Shown here piece by piece: positions 1 through 7,397 of a stretch of DNA of 36,945 bases. This DNA comes from Candidatus Rokuibacteriota bacterium (GTDB lineage Bacteria > Methylomirabilota > Methylomirabilia > Rokubacteriales > CSP1-6), in assembly GCA_003220225.1 (NCBI GenBank), contig QHRU01000070.1:1-36945 (forward strand). The letters run 5' to 3'. The position numbers and the translations under genes were made by a program. Position 1 is the first letter of the stretch. Every line of letters starts with the position of its first letter. The notes below the pieces were generated by a model. It saw nothing but the letters and a program-made list of their open reading frames with translations, was not told the origin of the DNA and did not search any database.

Positions 1-370
1 CTGCCCGCCCCTGTTTCTTCCTTCAAAGCGCAGGACCCGCGCGCCGTTCACGTCGAACAGGCGCCATGTGCCCGTGCTGCCAGTCGTAGCGTGACCGGCC
101 GACCCGTCAGGCTTCGGCTCGAAGGAGCCCTGGAAGGTACCTCCGCCCTCCTGCGTCGAACGAGGGTTGGCGACCCCAGTGAATGTGCCGTCGCCCTTGA
201 TCGTGTATTGAACGGCGTCGCCGAACCCCCAAAAGGTCCAAGGCCCGCAGAGCCAGACCAATTACCCTTCAGATCGCTCACACTCTTGATCGGAATTGCT
301 CATCAGCAGTAGCGACGAGCGGTAGTAACAAGACGGCGAGCAGAACGACGAATACGGACCGTCGTACCAT
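1..370 (-). pseudogene. Secreted protein gene, frameshifted and cut by the window edge
   Basis: Three reading frames have to be joined to give one protein. From ATG 370 (or GTG 376) the first frame encodes a signal peptide (MVRRSVFVVLLAVLLL, then a VATA cleavage site) and stops at 280-278. The second frame continues as SDLKGNWSGSAG. The third, from about 243 to the window edge, reads PWTFWGFGDAVQYTIKGDGT and then a TGTWRLFDVNGARVLRFEG segment, typical of small exported beta-rich proteins. The two breaks lie near 281 and in the TTTTGGGGG tract near 231-240. The start is 27 nt after the stop of the secreted gene at 398-820, so the two probably share a transcript. Real decay and sequencing error cannot be told apart here. 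Function is unknown. Confidence 0.55.
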
Positions 371-397
371 GTTCACGGCGATGTCCTCGTGGTTGCT

Positions 398-820
398 TCA
401 GGGCGCCTCGAACTGGGGCGTGTCGAGGGCGACCTTGTTGAAAGACTGAACTGTGGCGCGATAGGTGGCCGCACGCGACGAGACGAGGACGAAGAAGTAG
501 CCTCGACCGCCGGCTTTTACGTCACCCACAACCCACCCGGAGGCTTCACCTGTCACCCTCCCGGCCGGGTCCACACTCTCGACCCGCAGTCGAACGTTGG
601 TTATCCGCCAGGGGAGGTTGTTGTAGACGTATCCCTCAACAGCCCGCCCTCGAAAGGGACTCTGGGCTTCCTCGAGCTCGAAACGAAACGGGTTCTGGGG
701 GTCAGTCGCAGGAGTCTGCGCCCCCGCGACTACCGGCCCCACGACTCCAGCGACGACCATTCCCCACAACAGGATCCTGTGCACCACCGCACCTCCCACG
801 AACGCGCGTCGAGAGATCAT
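398..820 (-). CDS. Secreted FxLyD-like protein
   Basis: A 140-aa protein with an N-terminal signal peptide (hydrophobic stretch about residues 15-33, likely cleavage at VAGA-QT). The mature part reads as a single beta-sandwich: EGYVYNNLPWRITNVRLRVE, then VTGEASGWVVGDVKAGGRGY, then FFVLV. This order resembles the FxLyD family of small extracytoplasmic domains; that assignment is from memory of the family pattern. No Shine-Dalgarno precedes the ATG, and a TAGTCT hexamer lies 8 nt upstream. The gene is followed after 27 nt by the frameshifted secreted gene. Function is unknown. Confidence 0.7.
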   Translation of the reverse strand: MISRRAFVGGAVVHRILLWGMVVAGVVGPVVAGAQTPATDPQNPFRFELEEAQSPFRGRAVEGYVYNNLPWRITNVRLRVESVDPAGRVTGEASGWVVGDVKAGGRGYFFVLVSSRAATYRATVQSFNKVALDTPQFEAP

Positions 821-903
821 GTGGCCTGAGACTATCGCGCCGTTGAGGGCCCTTCGGCAACCGGTACCCTTTGGAAGTGGCCCGAGTAATATGGCGACGA
901 CGA

Positions 904-1281
904 TCAGCGCGGCTGACTGTCGAGGGCGGCGTCGAGCACCTGGCCGAGACGGTTCATGTCGAAGGGCTTCATCACGTAATCGAACGCCCCGCGCGTCAGC
1001 GTCTCGCGGGCGAGGCGTACGTCCGCGTTCGCCGTGACCATGATGATCGGGACGTCTGGACGAAGCAGGCGGAGCACGTCCAGTGTCTGCGTTCCGTTGG
1101 CATCGGGAAGGTTCATATCGAGGAGGATGGTGTCGGGCCGCTCGGCTTTCGCGAACGTGTACGCGTCGGCTGCGGTCCCCGCGAGGCGGGCGTCGTAGCC
1201 GAACCGTTCGAGCATTTCGGCAATGACGCGCAGGAGCGGCGCGTGGTCTTCCACGACCAGGATGACTCGATGAGCCATCAT
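904..1281 (-). CDS. Stand-alone response regulator receiver
   Basis: A 125-aa CheY-like receiver with no output domain. The acidic pair is E11-D12 in VVEDH, the phosphoacceptor is D55 in LLDMNLPDANG, the conserved Thr is in MVTANAD and the Lys in MKPFD. The start at ATG 1281 (or the adjacent ATG 1278) follows GGGAGGAAGGCG, a good Shine-Dalgarno, and overlaps the stop of the upstream receiver gene as ATGA, so the two are translationally coupled. The longer open frame upstream lies inside the neighbour gene and was discarded. There is no histidine kinase in the window, so the partner is encoded elsewhere. Both receivers lie downstream of a c-di-GMP riboswitch. Confidence 0.9.
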   Translation of the reverse strand: MMAHRVILVVEDHAPLLRVIAEMLERFGYDARLAGTAADAYTFAKAERPDTILLDMNLPDANGTQTLDVLRLLRPDVPIIMVTANADVRLARETLTRGAFDYVMKPFDMNRLGQVLDAALDSQPR

Positions 1282-1700
1282 CGCCTTCCTCCCGGAGCTG
1301 TGGTGTCGCCGGCGCGGCTGCTCAACGCCAAGTCCACGAGGTGGGCGACGTAGCGGAGATCGATGGGCTTCGGGAGGTAGCCGAAGACACCGACCAGCAG
1401 CCCCTCTGCGATGGAGTGGCAATCCGTGGCCGTGACGAGCACGACCGGCAGCTTCGGGTCCAGCTCGCGTATGTGCCTCAGAGCGTCCAGACCGTTCATG
1501 ACCGGCATGTTGGCGTCGAGCATGACGAGGTCGGGCGCGGCGCGCCGCACGGCTTCCACGGCGTCTCGACCGTTTCCGGCGATTTCCACGTTGAGAGGCT
1601 CGGGGAGTGTGGCCAACACGTCGTTCATCAGAATGGCGAATTCGAGCTCATCGTCGACGACGAGCACCCGGCGGACACGCCGACTCGCGTTCGGCTGCAT
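1278..1700 (-). CDS. Stand-alone response regulator receiver, first gene after the riboswitch
   Basis: A 140-aa receiver domain: D16-D17 acidic pair (LVVDDE), phosphoacceptor D62 (MLDANMPVMNG), Thr in VTATD, Lys in YLPKPID. There is no DNA-binding or enzymatic output domain. ATG 1700 is preceded by GGAGG (1710-1706) with 5 nt spacing. The upstream extension of the frame runs through the riboswitch and is not coding. This is the gene directly controlled by the GEMM element at 1726-1818, and its Shine-Dalgarno is part of the switching helix. It overlaps the second receiver gene by 4 nt. The two receivers may act as a phosphorelay or as competing phosphate sinks; that is inference. Confidence 0.9.
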   Translation of the reverse strand: MQPNASRRVRRVLVVDDELEFAILMNDVLATLPEPLNVEIAGNGRDAVEAVRRAAPDLVMLDANMPVMNGLDALRHIRELDPKLPVVLVTATDCHSIAEGLLVGVFGYLPKPIDLRYVAHLVDLALSSRAGDTTAPGGRR

Positions 1701-1739
1701 GAGGACCTCCGATGCTACCGGTCCTCGCGCTTCGGTAGC
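1701..1739 (-). promoter_or_regulatory. Expression platform with two competing helices at the Shine-Dalgarno
   Basis: GCTACCG (1739-1733), the 3' end of the aptamer, is fully complementary to CGGTAGC (1720-1714). GAGGACC (1726-1720) is fully complementary to GGTCCTC (1707-1701), which includes the last two bases of the GGAGG Shine-Dalgarno and abuts the ATG. The two 7-bp helices cross and share C1720, so they should exclude each other. Inference: ligand-bound aptamer holds CTACCG, the second helix forms and masks the ribosome site (OFF); without ligand the first helix forms and translation proceeds (ON). There is no T-run, so control is probably translational. Confidence 0.7.
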
Positions 1740-1818
1740 CTGGCGGCCCGAGCGTCCGGCACTCGGGTCCATGGCTTTGCGTCCCAGCCTTACGGCTGGT
1801 TTGCCGTTGTCGCGGGCG
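1726..1818 (-). promoter_or_regulatory. c-di-GMP-I (GEMM) riboswitch aptamer
   Basis: Read on the minus strand, the hallmark order of the GEMM-I class is present: GGCAAACC (1805-1798); a hairpin CCAGCC/GGCTGG (1799-1794 with 1789-1784) capped by the GNRA tetraloop GTAA; GGGACGCAAAGCC (1785-1773); a second arm with CCGAG/CTCGG; then GGCTACCGA (1740-1732). Flanking CGCG (1814-1811) can pair with CGCG (1729-1726), and CGG with CCG, to form P1. It lies 26 nt before the first receiver gene on the same strand. Known members bind cyclic di-GMP and control motility, biofilm and signalling genes. Confidence 0.9.
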
Positions 1819-2121
1819 AGGCGTACGGATACGACGCAATGGGCGTGCCGACCCCCACGCGGTTCCGTAAGTACCTATCGGTACATGACGGCGGCCTCGG
1901 AGACGTCACGGGCGTAGTTGATTCTTGGTCGTCGGGTCCCGCTCCGGCGACAAAACGCCGGGTCACCAGAGCCAGAGCCTCATCGGGCACGATGCCCCGA
2001 CGAGAGCTGAGTCGGCGGGCGCGCCGCCCGCGCTTCACGACCCCCGGTCCAGAAATCCGCGATATTCCCGCACGTGTCCTCTGGCATCGAGTATGCGATG
2101 GGGGCTCCGACATCTCGTCTC
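1819..2121. other. Intergenic stretch with no gene recognised
   Basis: This is the region between the riboswitch (minus) and the small VKGG gene (plus). It should hold the promoters of both divergent units. A short dyad GTACC-TATC-GGTAC lies at 1871-1884. Several long open frames cross the region on both strands, but none shows family features or a ribosome site. No second riboswitch is seen on the plus strand. Confidence 0.4.
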
Positions 2122-2133
2122 AGGAGGAGCGTC

Positions 2134-2265
2134 ATGGACAAGAAGAGCGGAAACGGCGAGCGCACCGTCAAGGACCTGCCGGCGCGTGAGACGCAGGACG
2201 TCAAGGGTGGTCGCGACGCAGCTACGGGGCTGCCGACGGGTAAGCGGCAGCACGCGCCCGTTTGA
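2134..2265 (+). CDS. Small VKGG-motif peptide (43 aa)
   Basis: ATG 2134 has a strong Shine-Dalgarno (AGGAGG at 2122-2127). The product starts MDKKSGNGERTVKDLPARE, followed by TQDVKGG and a 17-residue tail. The layout of a charged N-terminus, then DLPxxxxxxVKGG, then a short tail resembles the leader of double-glycine secreted or modified peptides. No peptidase-type ABC transporter or modifying enzyme is nearby, so the resemblance may be only superficial. The next gene starts 25 nt downstream with its own strong ribosome site, so the pair looks like an operon. Confidence 0.65.
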   Translation: MDKKSGNGERTVKDLPARETQDVKGGRDAATGLPTGKRQHAPV

Positions 2266-2290
2266 TCCGATCAAATGGGAGGAGGCTGAC

Positions 2291-2590
2291 ATGACGGGTG
2301 GGAGCTCGATCGTCGCGAGGTTGATGGCGTTCTTCGACGGACCCGACTCCGGCCCCGGCCAGGTGATCCGCCACATCCAGGTGCCGCCGCGGCAAGTGAT
2401 GATCGAAGTCCCTGTCAGCGTGCCGGCCGACGTGCCGCCGGAGACGCAGCAGCGCGCCGTCGAGATCCCGGGCTACGTCATGACGGAGACGACGAACGGC
2501 TACATCTATCCCGAGCGCTGGACGCTTCAACAGCCGGGCGCCGGCGTCTATCGGTGGCAACGCGTGCCCTCGTCCTTCCAGCGGAAATAG
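2291..2590 (+). CDS. Unrecognised 99-aa protein
   Basis: ATG 2291 follows GGGAGGAGG (2277-2285) with 5 nt spacing. The protein has a short hydrophobic start (SSIVARLMAFF) and a Pro/Val-rich centre (PPRQVMIEVPVSVPADVPPE). The C-terminal half is rich in Tyr and Trp and ends in a basic tail. No domain is recognised and there is no signal peptide. It is probably cotranscribed with the VKGG peptide. The excellent ribosome site and normal codon use argue that it is real. Confidence 0.65.
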   Translation: MTGGSSIVARLMAFFDGPDSGPGQVIRHIQVPPRQVMIEVPVSVPADVPPETQQRAVEIPGYVMTETTNGYIYPERWTLQQPGAGVYRWQRVPSSFQRK

Positions 2591-2604
2591 TCACTCGCGG
2601 CGGC

Positions 2605-3333
2605 TCAGTCCTCCAGCACCATCCTCAGAAACAACTCGGCGGCGCGCAGGCGCCGGCGCGCGCCCTGCTCGCGCGCCCAGCCGCGGACCATCGGCGCCGG
2701 GTCCCAGTCGCCCATCTGGCTGCGGTGCTCGCGAAGCGCGCGGATTTTCAGATCGAGCGTGGTGGAGATGTCGACGAACGTGTCGGCGCGGTCCGCCGAT
2801 CCGAACAACCACACCGCGCTGACGTGATGCGGCTGGAGCCCCTCGTCCAGCAGCTCGGGGAAGATGAAGCGCGTTTCCGCCGAGGGAAAGATCGCGTCGA
2901 GCGCGACGTCGGCGGCCACGCGGTGGTCGGGGTGGTTCATGTAGCGCGTGCCGTAGAAGCGTACGGTTGGATCGCCCGTCACCACGGCGTCCGGGCGGTG
3001 GCGGCGCACCAGCCGCGTGAGGTGGCGCCGCATGTCGATCGACGGCACCAGCACGCCGTCGTCGTACCCGAGGAACTCGACCTCGGTGATGCCGAGTACG
3101 CGGCACGCCGCGCGCTGCTCCTCCTCGCGGATCTTCGCCAGCCGCTCGCGCGTCATGTCGGCCGGGGTCCCCTTGTTCGAGCCCGCCTCGCCACGCGTCA
3201 GACACACGGTGACGATCTCGCTGCCGGCGCGCGCCCACTTCGCGAGCGTGCCGGCCACCGTGAACTCCTGGTCGTCGGGGTGCGCGTGGATCGACAGGAC
3301 CCGTTTCGGGGCGGGGGGTTCCTTGCGGGGCAT
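2605..3333 (-). CDS. PIG-L/LmbE family deacetylase
   Basis: A 242-aa protein of the zinc-dependent N-acetylglucosaminyl deacetylase family (LmbE, MshB and BshB relatives). The family motif HAHPDDQE lies at residues 16-23, with zinc ligands in AHPDD; the later NHPDHR motif supplies the third His. Substrates in the family are N-acetylglucosaminides or related amides; the one here cannot be told. ATG 3333 is chosen over the upstream GTG 3369 because family members begin a few residues before the beta strand ending in AHPDD. No Shine-Dalgarno is seen, but TAGACT lies 7 nt before the ATG. It ends 14 nt from the stop of the convergent 99-aa gene. Confidence 0.85.
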   Translation of the reverse strand: MPRKEPPAPKRVLSIHAHPDDQEFTVAGTLAKWARAGSEIVTVCLTRGEAGSNKGTPADMTRERLAKIREEEQRAACRVLGITEVEFLGYDDGVLVPSIDMRRHLTRLVRRHRPDAVVTGDPTVRFYGTRYMNHPDHRVAADVALDAIFPSAETRFIFPELLDEGLQPHHVSAVWLFGSADRADTFVDISTTLDLKIRALREHRSQMGDWDPAPMVRGWAREQGARRRLRAAELFLRMVLED

Positions 3334-3459
3334 GGCGGCCAGTCTACCCGGCGCGCGTCGGCGAATCACCCGATCGACCCGGGCACCGTGGCACGCGCCC
3401 GATCAGTCTCTAGCCGCTCGCACCGTTGCCCGCGGGCGGGTAGGCTGCTAACTCCGCCA

Positions 3460-3477
3460 AATATCGACGAATATCGA
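3460..3477. repeat. Tandem octamer AATATCGA upstream of the FecR gene
   Basis: AATATCGA occurs at 3460-3467 and again at 3470-3477, ten bases (about one helical turn) apart, in the 219-bp divergent region between the deacetylase and FecR genes. A small dyad TCGAA-TAC-TTCGA follows at 3523-3535. The helical phasing suggests a regulator site; that is inference. Confidence 0.35.
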
Positions 3478-3552
3478 GGGGCCGACCTTTGGCACCCACG
3501 CTGCATCGTCGTTGGCGCGATGTCGAATACTTCGATCAGACGAGGGGTGCCG

Positions 3553-4560
3553 ATGAAGACGACGATGACCCGCGTGCTCGGCATGCTGCTGGCCTTCACG
3601 ATCGCGATTCCGGCTGTCGCGTCCGCGCAAGAGCGCGTCGGCATCGCGACGACGGTGGAGGGTCCCGTGACCATCACGCACGCGACCACGTCGCCCGTCC
3701 CCCTGAAGTTCAAGGACGACGTCCTCCTGAACGACCGCGTGACCACCGGTGACAAGGGGTTCGCGCGGATGCTGCTCGGGGGCAAGGCGATCGTCACCGC
3801 GCGTGAGCGCTCGGTGATCACGATCACCGAGGTGCCCGGCGTGTCCACGATCGACCTGGTCTCCGGCCGCATCTCGGTCGCGGTGGTCAAGTCCCGGATG
3901 CGCCCGGGCGAGGTCGTCGAGATCAAGACGCCGAACGCCGTCAGCGGCATCCGTGGCACGATCGTGGTCGCCGAGGTGGTGGGCGGCGTGTCGATCATCA
4001 CGGTGCTGCGCGGCCTCGTCGACGTCTACCGCCGCGATCCGGTGACCGGCAACGCCGTCGGTCGCGCCACGCCCGTGGGCGTGCGCGAGAGCATCACGGT
4101 GAAGGCGGGCCCGGGTCCGCTGCCCGCGCGGCCCCAGTCGATCTCCGTGGACAACGCGCGCCGGCTGTCGAACGACTTCACGGCGCCGGTGCGGCCGCTC
4201 TCGCCGGTGAGCCCCATCGTCACGGACGAGGTCACGCGTGCGACGAACCTGCTCGGCACGCTCATCGGCACGACTTCGGCGGTCAACGTCGACACGTCGG
4301 TGACGGGCGGCACGCTGGCGACGACGGGCACACTATCGACGACGAGCACGCTGTCGACGACCACGACGCTGACGACGAGCACGCTGTCGACGACCAGCAC
4401 GCTGCCGACGCTGACGACGAACACCTTGTCGACTACCAGCACGCTGCCGACCCTCACCACGGCGCCGACCATCAGCACGCTGCCGACGATCAGCACGACG
4501 CCGACGATCTCGACGACCACGGTGCCGATCCTGCCGAGCAACACGCTGATCAAGCGGTAG
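3553..4560 (+). CDS. Exported FecR-domain protein with Thr/Ser-rich tail
   Basis: A 335-aa protein. A signal peptide (residues 1-25, cleavage after VASA) is followed by a FecR domain at about 45-165 with characteristic segments LLNDRVTTGDKGFARMLLGG and VVEIKTPNAVSGIRGTIVVA. After residue about 250 the chain becomes a low-complexity tail of STL, TTT, TLPT and TIST units to the end, with no anchor. ATG 3553 follows GAGGGG; an in-frame ATG at 3520 would put 11 polar residues before the signal peptide. FecR domains sense or bind at the cell surface; no sigma factor or TonB receptor is nearby, so this is not a classical iron-dicitrate system. A strong terminator follows. Confidence 0.85.
   Translation: MKTTMTRVLGMLLAFTIAIPAVASAQERVGIATTVEGPVTITHATTSPVPLKFKDDVLLNDRVTTGDKGFARMLLGGKAIVTARERSVITITEVPGVSTIDLVSGRISVAVVKSRMRPGEVVEIKTPNAVSGIRGTIVVAEVVGGVSIITVLRGLVDVYRRDPVTGNAVGRATPVGVRESITVKAGPGPLPARPQSISVDNARRLSNDFTAPVRPLSPVSPIVTDEVTRATNLLGTLIGTTSAVNVDTSVTGGTLATTGTLSTTSTLSTTTTLTTSTLSTTSTLPTLTTNTLSTTSTLPTLTTAPTISTLPTISTTPTISTTTVPILPSNTLIKR
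4320..4533 (+). repeat. Degenerate Thr/Ser/Leu coding repeat
   Basis: Irregular tandem units built on ACGCTGTCGACGACGAGC encode the Thr/Ser/Leu/Pro tail of the FecR protein. Units vary in length and sequence, so this is a protein low-complexity region and not CRISPR or an intergenic repeat. It is prone to slippage. Confidence 0.7.
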
Positions 4561-4585
4561 AGTCGCCGCCGCGACGGGACATTCC

Positions 4586-4622
4586 CTGCCGCGCGCCCGA
4601 AACGGCGCGCGGCAGTTTTTTT
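4586..4622 (+). terminator. Rho-independent terminator of the FecR gene
   Basis: A perfect 12-bp GC stem, CTGCCGCGCGCC (4586-4597) with GGCGCGCGGCAG (4604-4615), has a 6-nt loop and is followed directly by seven T. It is one-directional: no A-run precedes it to serve the minus-strand gene that ends at 4632. Confidence 0.95.
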
Positions 4623-4631
4623 CAGCGCCGC

Positions 4632-5594
4632 TCAGCGGCGTGAGAACGCCTGCTCGAAGAACGCCCTGAGGTCGGCGACCGACTGCTGGTGGGCGCGCGC
4701 ATCGTAGCCCATCGACGCGCCGCGCGTCATGCACGGCGAGGCGCCGCTGAATCGCTTGCCCCCCGCGTCGATGAACGTGCCGTCCTCCTGCTGGAACATC
4801 GCGCACCCCGAAGAGTTCACGACCTCCGCGAAACGCTGCGGGCGCGCGAAGAACGGGACGTCGAAGGCGTGCCGCGCGCCTTCGTATTCCACGAGCGAAA
4901 CGTCCTTGCCCGCCGCGCGCCGGCGCGCGACCCACTCGCGGCAATGATCAATGGTCGTCCAGTCGTCGGCGGTGCCGTGGAAGATCCGCACGGGTCCGCC
5001 GGCCATGTCGGCCTCGTTGATCAGCCGGGCGTTGCAACCCGCTGGATAGAACGCCGCGTAAGCGGCGGGCGGCGGGAGCGTGCCGCGCATGAAGCGTCGC
5101 TGGTACCACGCCTGGCTCGCCCACAGCGTCACCCAGCCGCCGTGCGAAAAGCCGAGGACGCCGATGCGCCCCGGGTCGATACGTGGATGCGTGACGAGCA
5201 GCTCCTGCGCGCGGAAGACATCGGCGAGGCGGCTGCCGACGCTCACGGGCGTGTGCCCCGTGCAGACCTCGTTGACGCCGCGCCCGGTGAAGCTGTCGAG
5301 CACCAGCGCGACGTAGCCCATCCGGTTCAGCGCGCGCGCCCATTCGGTGACGTTGGGCGTGACGCCGGAGCACGAGTGCAGCACGATCACCGCCGGCACG
5401 CGGTCGCTGCCGCCGGGCACTGAGAGATCGCCCGTCACCGTGCCGGGCTGTTCGACCGCGCCCGTGGCCGTCGGGAACGTGCGCGTCAGGATCGGAAAGC
5501 TGCCGGTGCGGCCGTCGGCGAGGGTCGCGACGCCTCCTGACGTCGCGCATCCGGCCAGGAGCACGCAGACGATGAGCGCGGGCAGGGATCTCAT
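4632..5594 (-). CDS. Dienelactone-hydrolase-like lipoprotein
   Basis: A 320-aa alpha/beta hydrolase exported as a lipoprotein: the lipobox LAGC puts the lipidated Cys at position 16. Nucleophile elbow GFSHGG gives S150, the acid is D210 or D211 in GTADDWT, and the His is H242 in GARHAF. Overall order matches dienelactone hydrolase relatives, but these classically use Cys; here it is Ser, so an esterase/hydrolase role on the periplasmic side is more likely than lactone hydrolysis. There is no Shine-Dalgarno; TAGAGT sits 6 nt before the ATG. The next minus-strand gene upstream (MetE-like) ends 9 nt before this start. Confidence 0.85.
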   Translation of the reverse strand: MRSLPALIVCVLLAGCATSGGVATLADGRTGSFPILTRTFPTATGAVEQPGTVTGDLSVPGGSDRVPAVIVLHSCSGVTPNVTEWARALNRMGYVALVLDSFTGRGVNEVCTGHTPVSVGSRLADVFRAQELLVTHPRIDPGRIGVLGFSHGGWVTLWASQAWYQRRFMRGTLPPPAAYAAFYPAGCNARLINEADMAGGPVRIFHGTADDWTTIDHCREWVARRRAAGKDVSLVEYEGARHAFDVPFFARPQRFAEVVNSSGCAMFQQEDGTFIDAGGKRFSGASPCMTRGASMGYDARAHQQSVADLRAFFEQAFSRR

Positions 5595-5603
5595 GGCCGC
5601 ACT

Positions 5604-6677
5604 CTACACGCGGCGCGCGCCCTCGACGAGAGCGCGCAGGCGGGCGCGCGCATCCGACCGCTCGAGATACTTCATCCCGCAGTCTGGCGCGGCGACGAGC
5701 CGCTCGGCCGGCACGTGGCGGAGCGCCTCGCGGAGGCGCGCGGCGACCACGTCGGCCGACTCCGGCGTCGGAGCGCCGAGGTCGAGGATGCCGAGCACCA
5801 CGGTCTTGCCACGGATCGCGGCGAGCGCGCTGAGGTCAAGGCCCGGCTGAGCCGCTTCCAGCGACAGGTGCGTGGCGGCCGAGCGCTCGAGCTCGAGCGC
5901 GAACCGGTAGCCGCCGGACTTCGAGGTGCCGGCGAGCGCGTGCGAGAACGCGTAGCCGAAGCAGACGTGAATGCACGTCGGCTTGCGCAGCCCGGCCAGC
6001 GCGCGGTCGATCGCCGGCAGCGCGTAGGCCTTGGCGTGATCGGCGCGCGCCTCGAGGTATGGCTCGTCGAGCTGGATCCAGTCGAGCACCGGCTCGAGCT
6101 CGCGCAGCTCCTCGTTCACCGCCCTCGCGTAGGCCATCGCGAGCCGTTCGGGATCGCGATAGTGCTCGTCCTGCGCCAGCGCCGCGAGCGTGAACGGCCC
6201 GGGCACCGCGAGCTTGATGCGCCGGGCGGTGAGCACTCGCAGAAACTGCGCGTCGCGCAGGAACACCGGACGCTCGCGCTCGATGGGCCCGGTCACGCGC
6301 GGCACGGCCTGGCGCTTGCCGAGCCGGTTGATCGCTTCCCCCGGGCGCTCGAGATCGATGCCCGACAACCCGTTGGCGAACTGGTTGAAGTACGACTCGC
6401 GCCGCTGCTCGCCGTCCGTCACGACGTCCACGCCGGCCGCTACCATGTCGCCGACGGCGAGTCGGACGGCGTCGTCCTGCGCCTCGTCCAGGTGGGCCGT
6501 CGGCACGCGCCAGAGCTCGGGCATGCGGATGCGCGGCACCACGGTCTGGCGATAGCGCGTCTTGTCCACGAGCCAGTCGGGCTGCGGGTAGGAGCCGACG
6601 ACCGTCGTCTCGATCACGGACGGCCGGCGAGCGCGCGCCTCGATCGGCTGCTTCACGTAGTCGTCGCGCGTCGCCAT
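5604..6677 (-). CDS. MetE C-terminal-like methyltransferase
   Basis: A 357-aa single-domain relative of the catalytic C-terminal half of cobalamin-independent methionine synthase. The zinc ligands of the family are present: H237 and C239 in IHVCFG, E274, and C333 in APDCGMKYL. Segment VVGSYPQPDWL near the start and QLDEP (203-207) are also typical. The full MetE has an additional N-terminal half that is absent here, as in the core MetE and MtxX-like families whose methyl donor differs. It may methylate homocysteine or another thiol; the donor is unknown. The start is ATG 6677 with no Shine-Dalgarno. Confidence 0.85.
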   Translation of the reverse strand: MATRDDYVKQPIEARARRPSVIETTVVGSYPQPDWLVDKTRYRQTVVPRIRMPELWRVPTAHLDEAQDDAVRLAVGDMVAAGVDVVTDGEQRRESYFNQFANGLSGIDLERPGEAINRLGKRQAVPRVTGPIERERPVFLRDAQFLRVLTARRIKLAVPGPFTLAALAQDEHYRDPERLAMAYARAVNEELRELEPVLDWIQLDEPYLEARADHAKAYALPAIDRALAGLRKPTCIHVCFGYAFSHALAGTSKSGGYRFALELERSAATHLSLEAAQPGLDLSALAAIRGKTVVLGILDLGAPTPESADVVAARLREALRHVPAERLVAAPDCGMKYLERSDARARLRALVEGARRV

Positions 6678-6740
6678 AGGCCCCGCAGTCTACACCGCCA
6701 TTTCTCGACACGGGCGGCGCCGGCGCGCTATCGCTGGCGC

Positions 6741-7397
6741 GTGGCCGATCGCAACCAGCTCTCGCCGGGCGGCGCCATCGTCATCGGCCTGCTGTGCGGC
6801 GCGATGGGGACGCTCGTCATGCTGCTGGCGCTCGGCGCGGGCGAGGGACGAATGTCCGACGGCACGCCACCGTGGGTCCTCGTCTGCGGGGGGCTGGCCT
6901 TCGTGCTGGCGGGGCTCGCGATCATCGTCGGCTACGGGATCGCCGGCGGCGTCACGCCCGACGGCGACCTGCTCCCCGGCACGCCATTCGCCGTCCGCCT
7001 CGTCCAGTACCTGCTCGGCCTCGGCATCGTCGCGCTGCTGGCGTCGATCGCGTCGTGGGTCGCCTTCGGCGGAGGCTCGCGCCACTTCACGGGCAGCGGA
7101 CCGTTCATCAGCGGCGCCGTGAACGAAGCGCTCGGCCGCACGGCGTTCGGGATCGGCGCCGCGCTCGCCTGGGCGTTCATGGCGCTGATGATCGTCGTCA
7201 GTGTCAAGCGCCTGCGCCGCCGGTCGTTACGCCGCGTAGATCTTCTTCAGCTCACCCGCCGCCCACTTCACGGCGTCCTCCGGGCTCATGCCCTGGATCG
7301 CCTTCGCGAACATGTCGACGATGACGTACTTGCTCAGCGCTTCGGTCGCCTTGCGCCCCGCCGGCCCCGCGTAGCCCACCTGCCGCGCGTTCGGTAG
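6741..7397 (+). CDS. Four-helix membrane protein running into the convergent gene
   Basis: The GTG at 6741 starts ADRNQLSPGGAIVIGLL. Four hydrophobic segments are clear, at about residues 11-33, 40-66, 78-105 and 125-148, ending in a basic VKRLRRRSLRR. The frame then stays open for a further 170 nt inside the 3' end of the minus-strand solute-binding gene, adding a basic, non-membrane tail. Either the overlap is real, or the natural stop after the basic cluster was lost by mutation or sequencing error. No family is recognised. It is divergent from the MetE-like gene, 63 nt away. Confidence 0.65.
   Translation: MADRNQLSPGGAIVIGLLCGAMGTLVMLLALGAGEGRMSDGTPPWVLVCGGLAFVLAGLAIIVGYGIAGGVTPDGDLLPGTPFAVRLVQYLLGLGIVALLASIASWVAFGGGSRHFTGSGPFISGAVNEALGRTAFGIGAALAWAFMALMIVVSVKRLRRRSLRRVDLLQLTRRPLHGVLRAHALDRLREHVDDDVLAQRFGRLAPRRPRVAHLPRVR

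Noticed and set aside
1790-2113. 107-aa frame on the minus strand
   Set aside because: It crosses the riboswitch, has no ribosome site and no family features. A second frame ending near 1878 also looked faintly coding, but had no start.
3520-3552. Earlier ATG for the FecR gene
   Set aside because: It would add 11 polar residues before a clean signal peptide, and its ribosome site is weaker.
4320-4533. CRISPR-like array in the FecR tail
   Set aside because: The repeats are irregular, in frame and coding, with no spacers. The same holds for 15390-15557.
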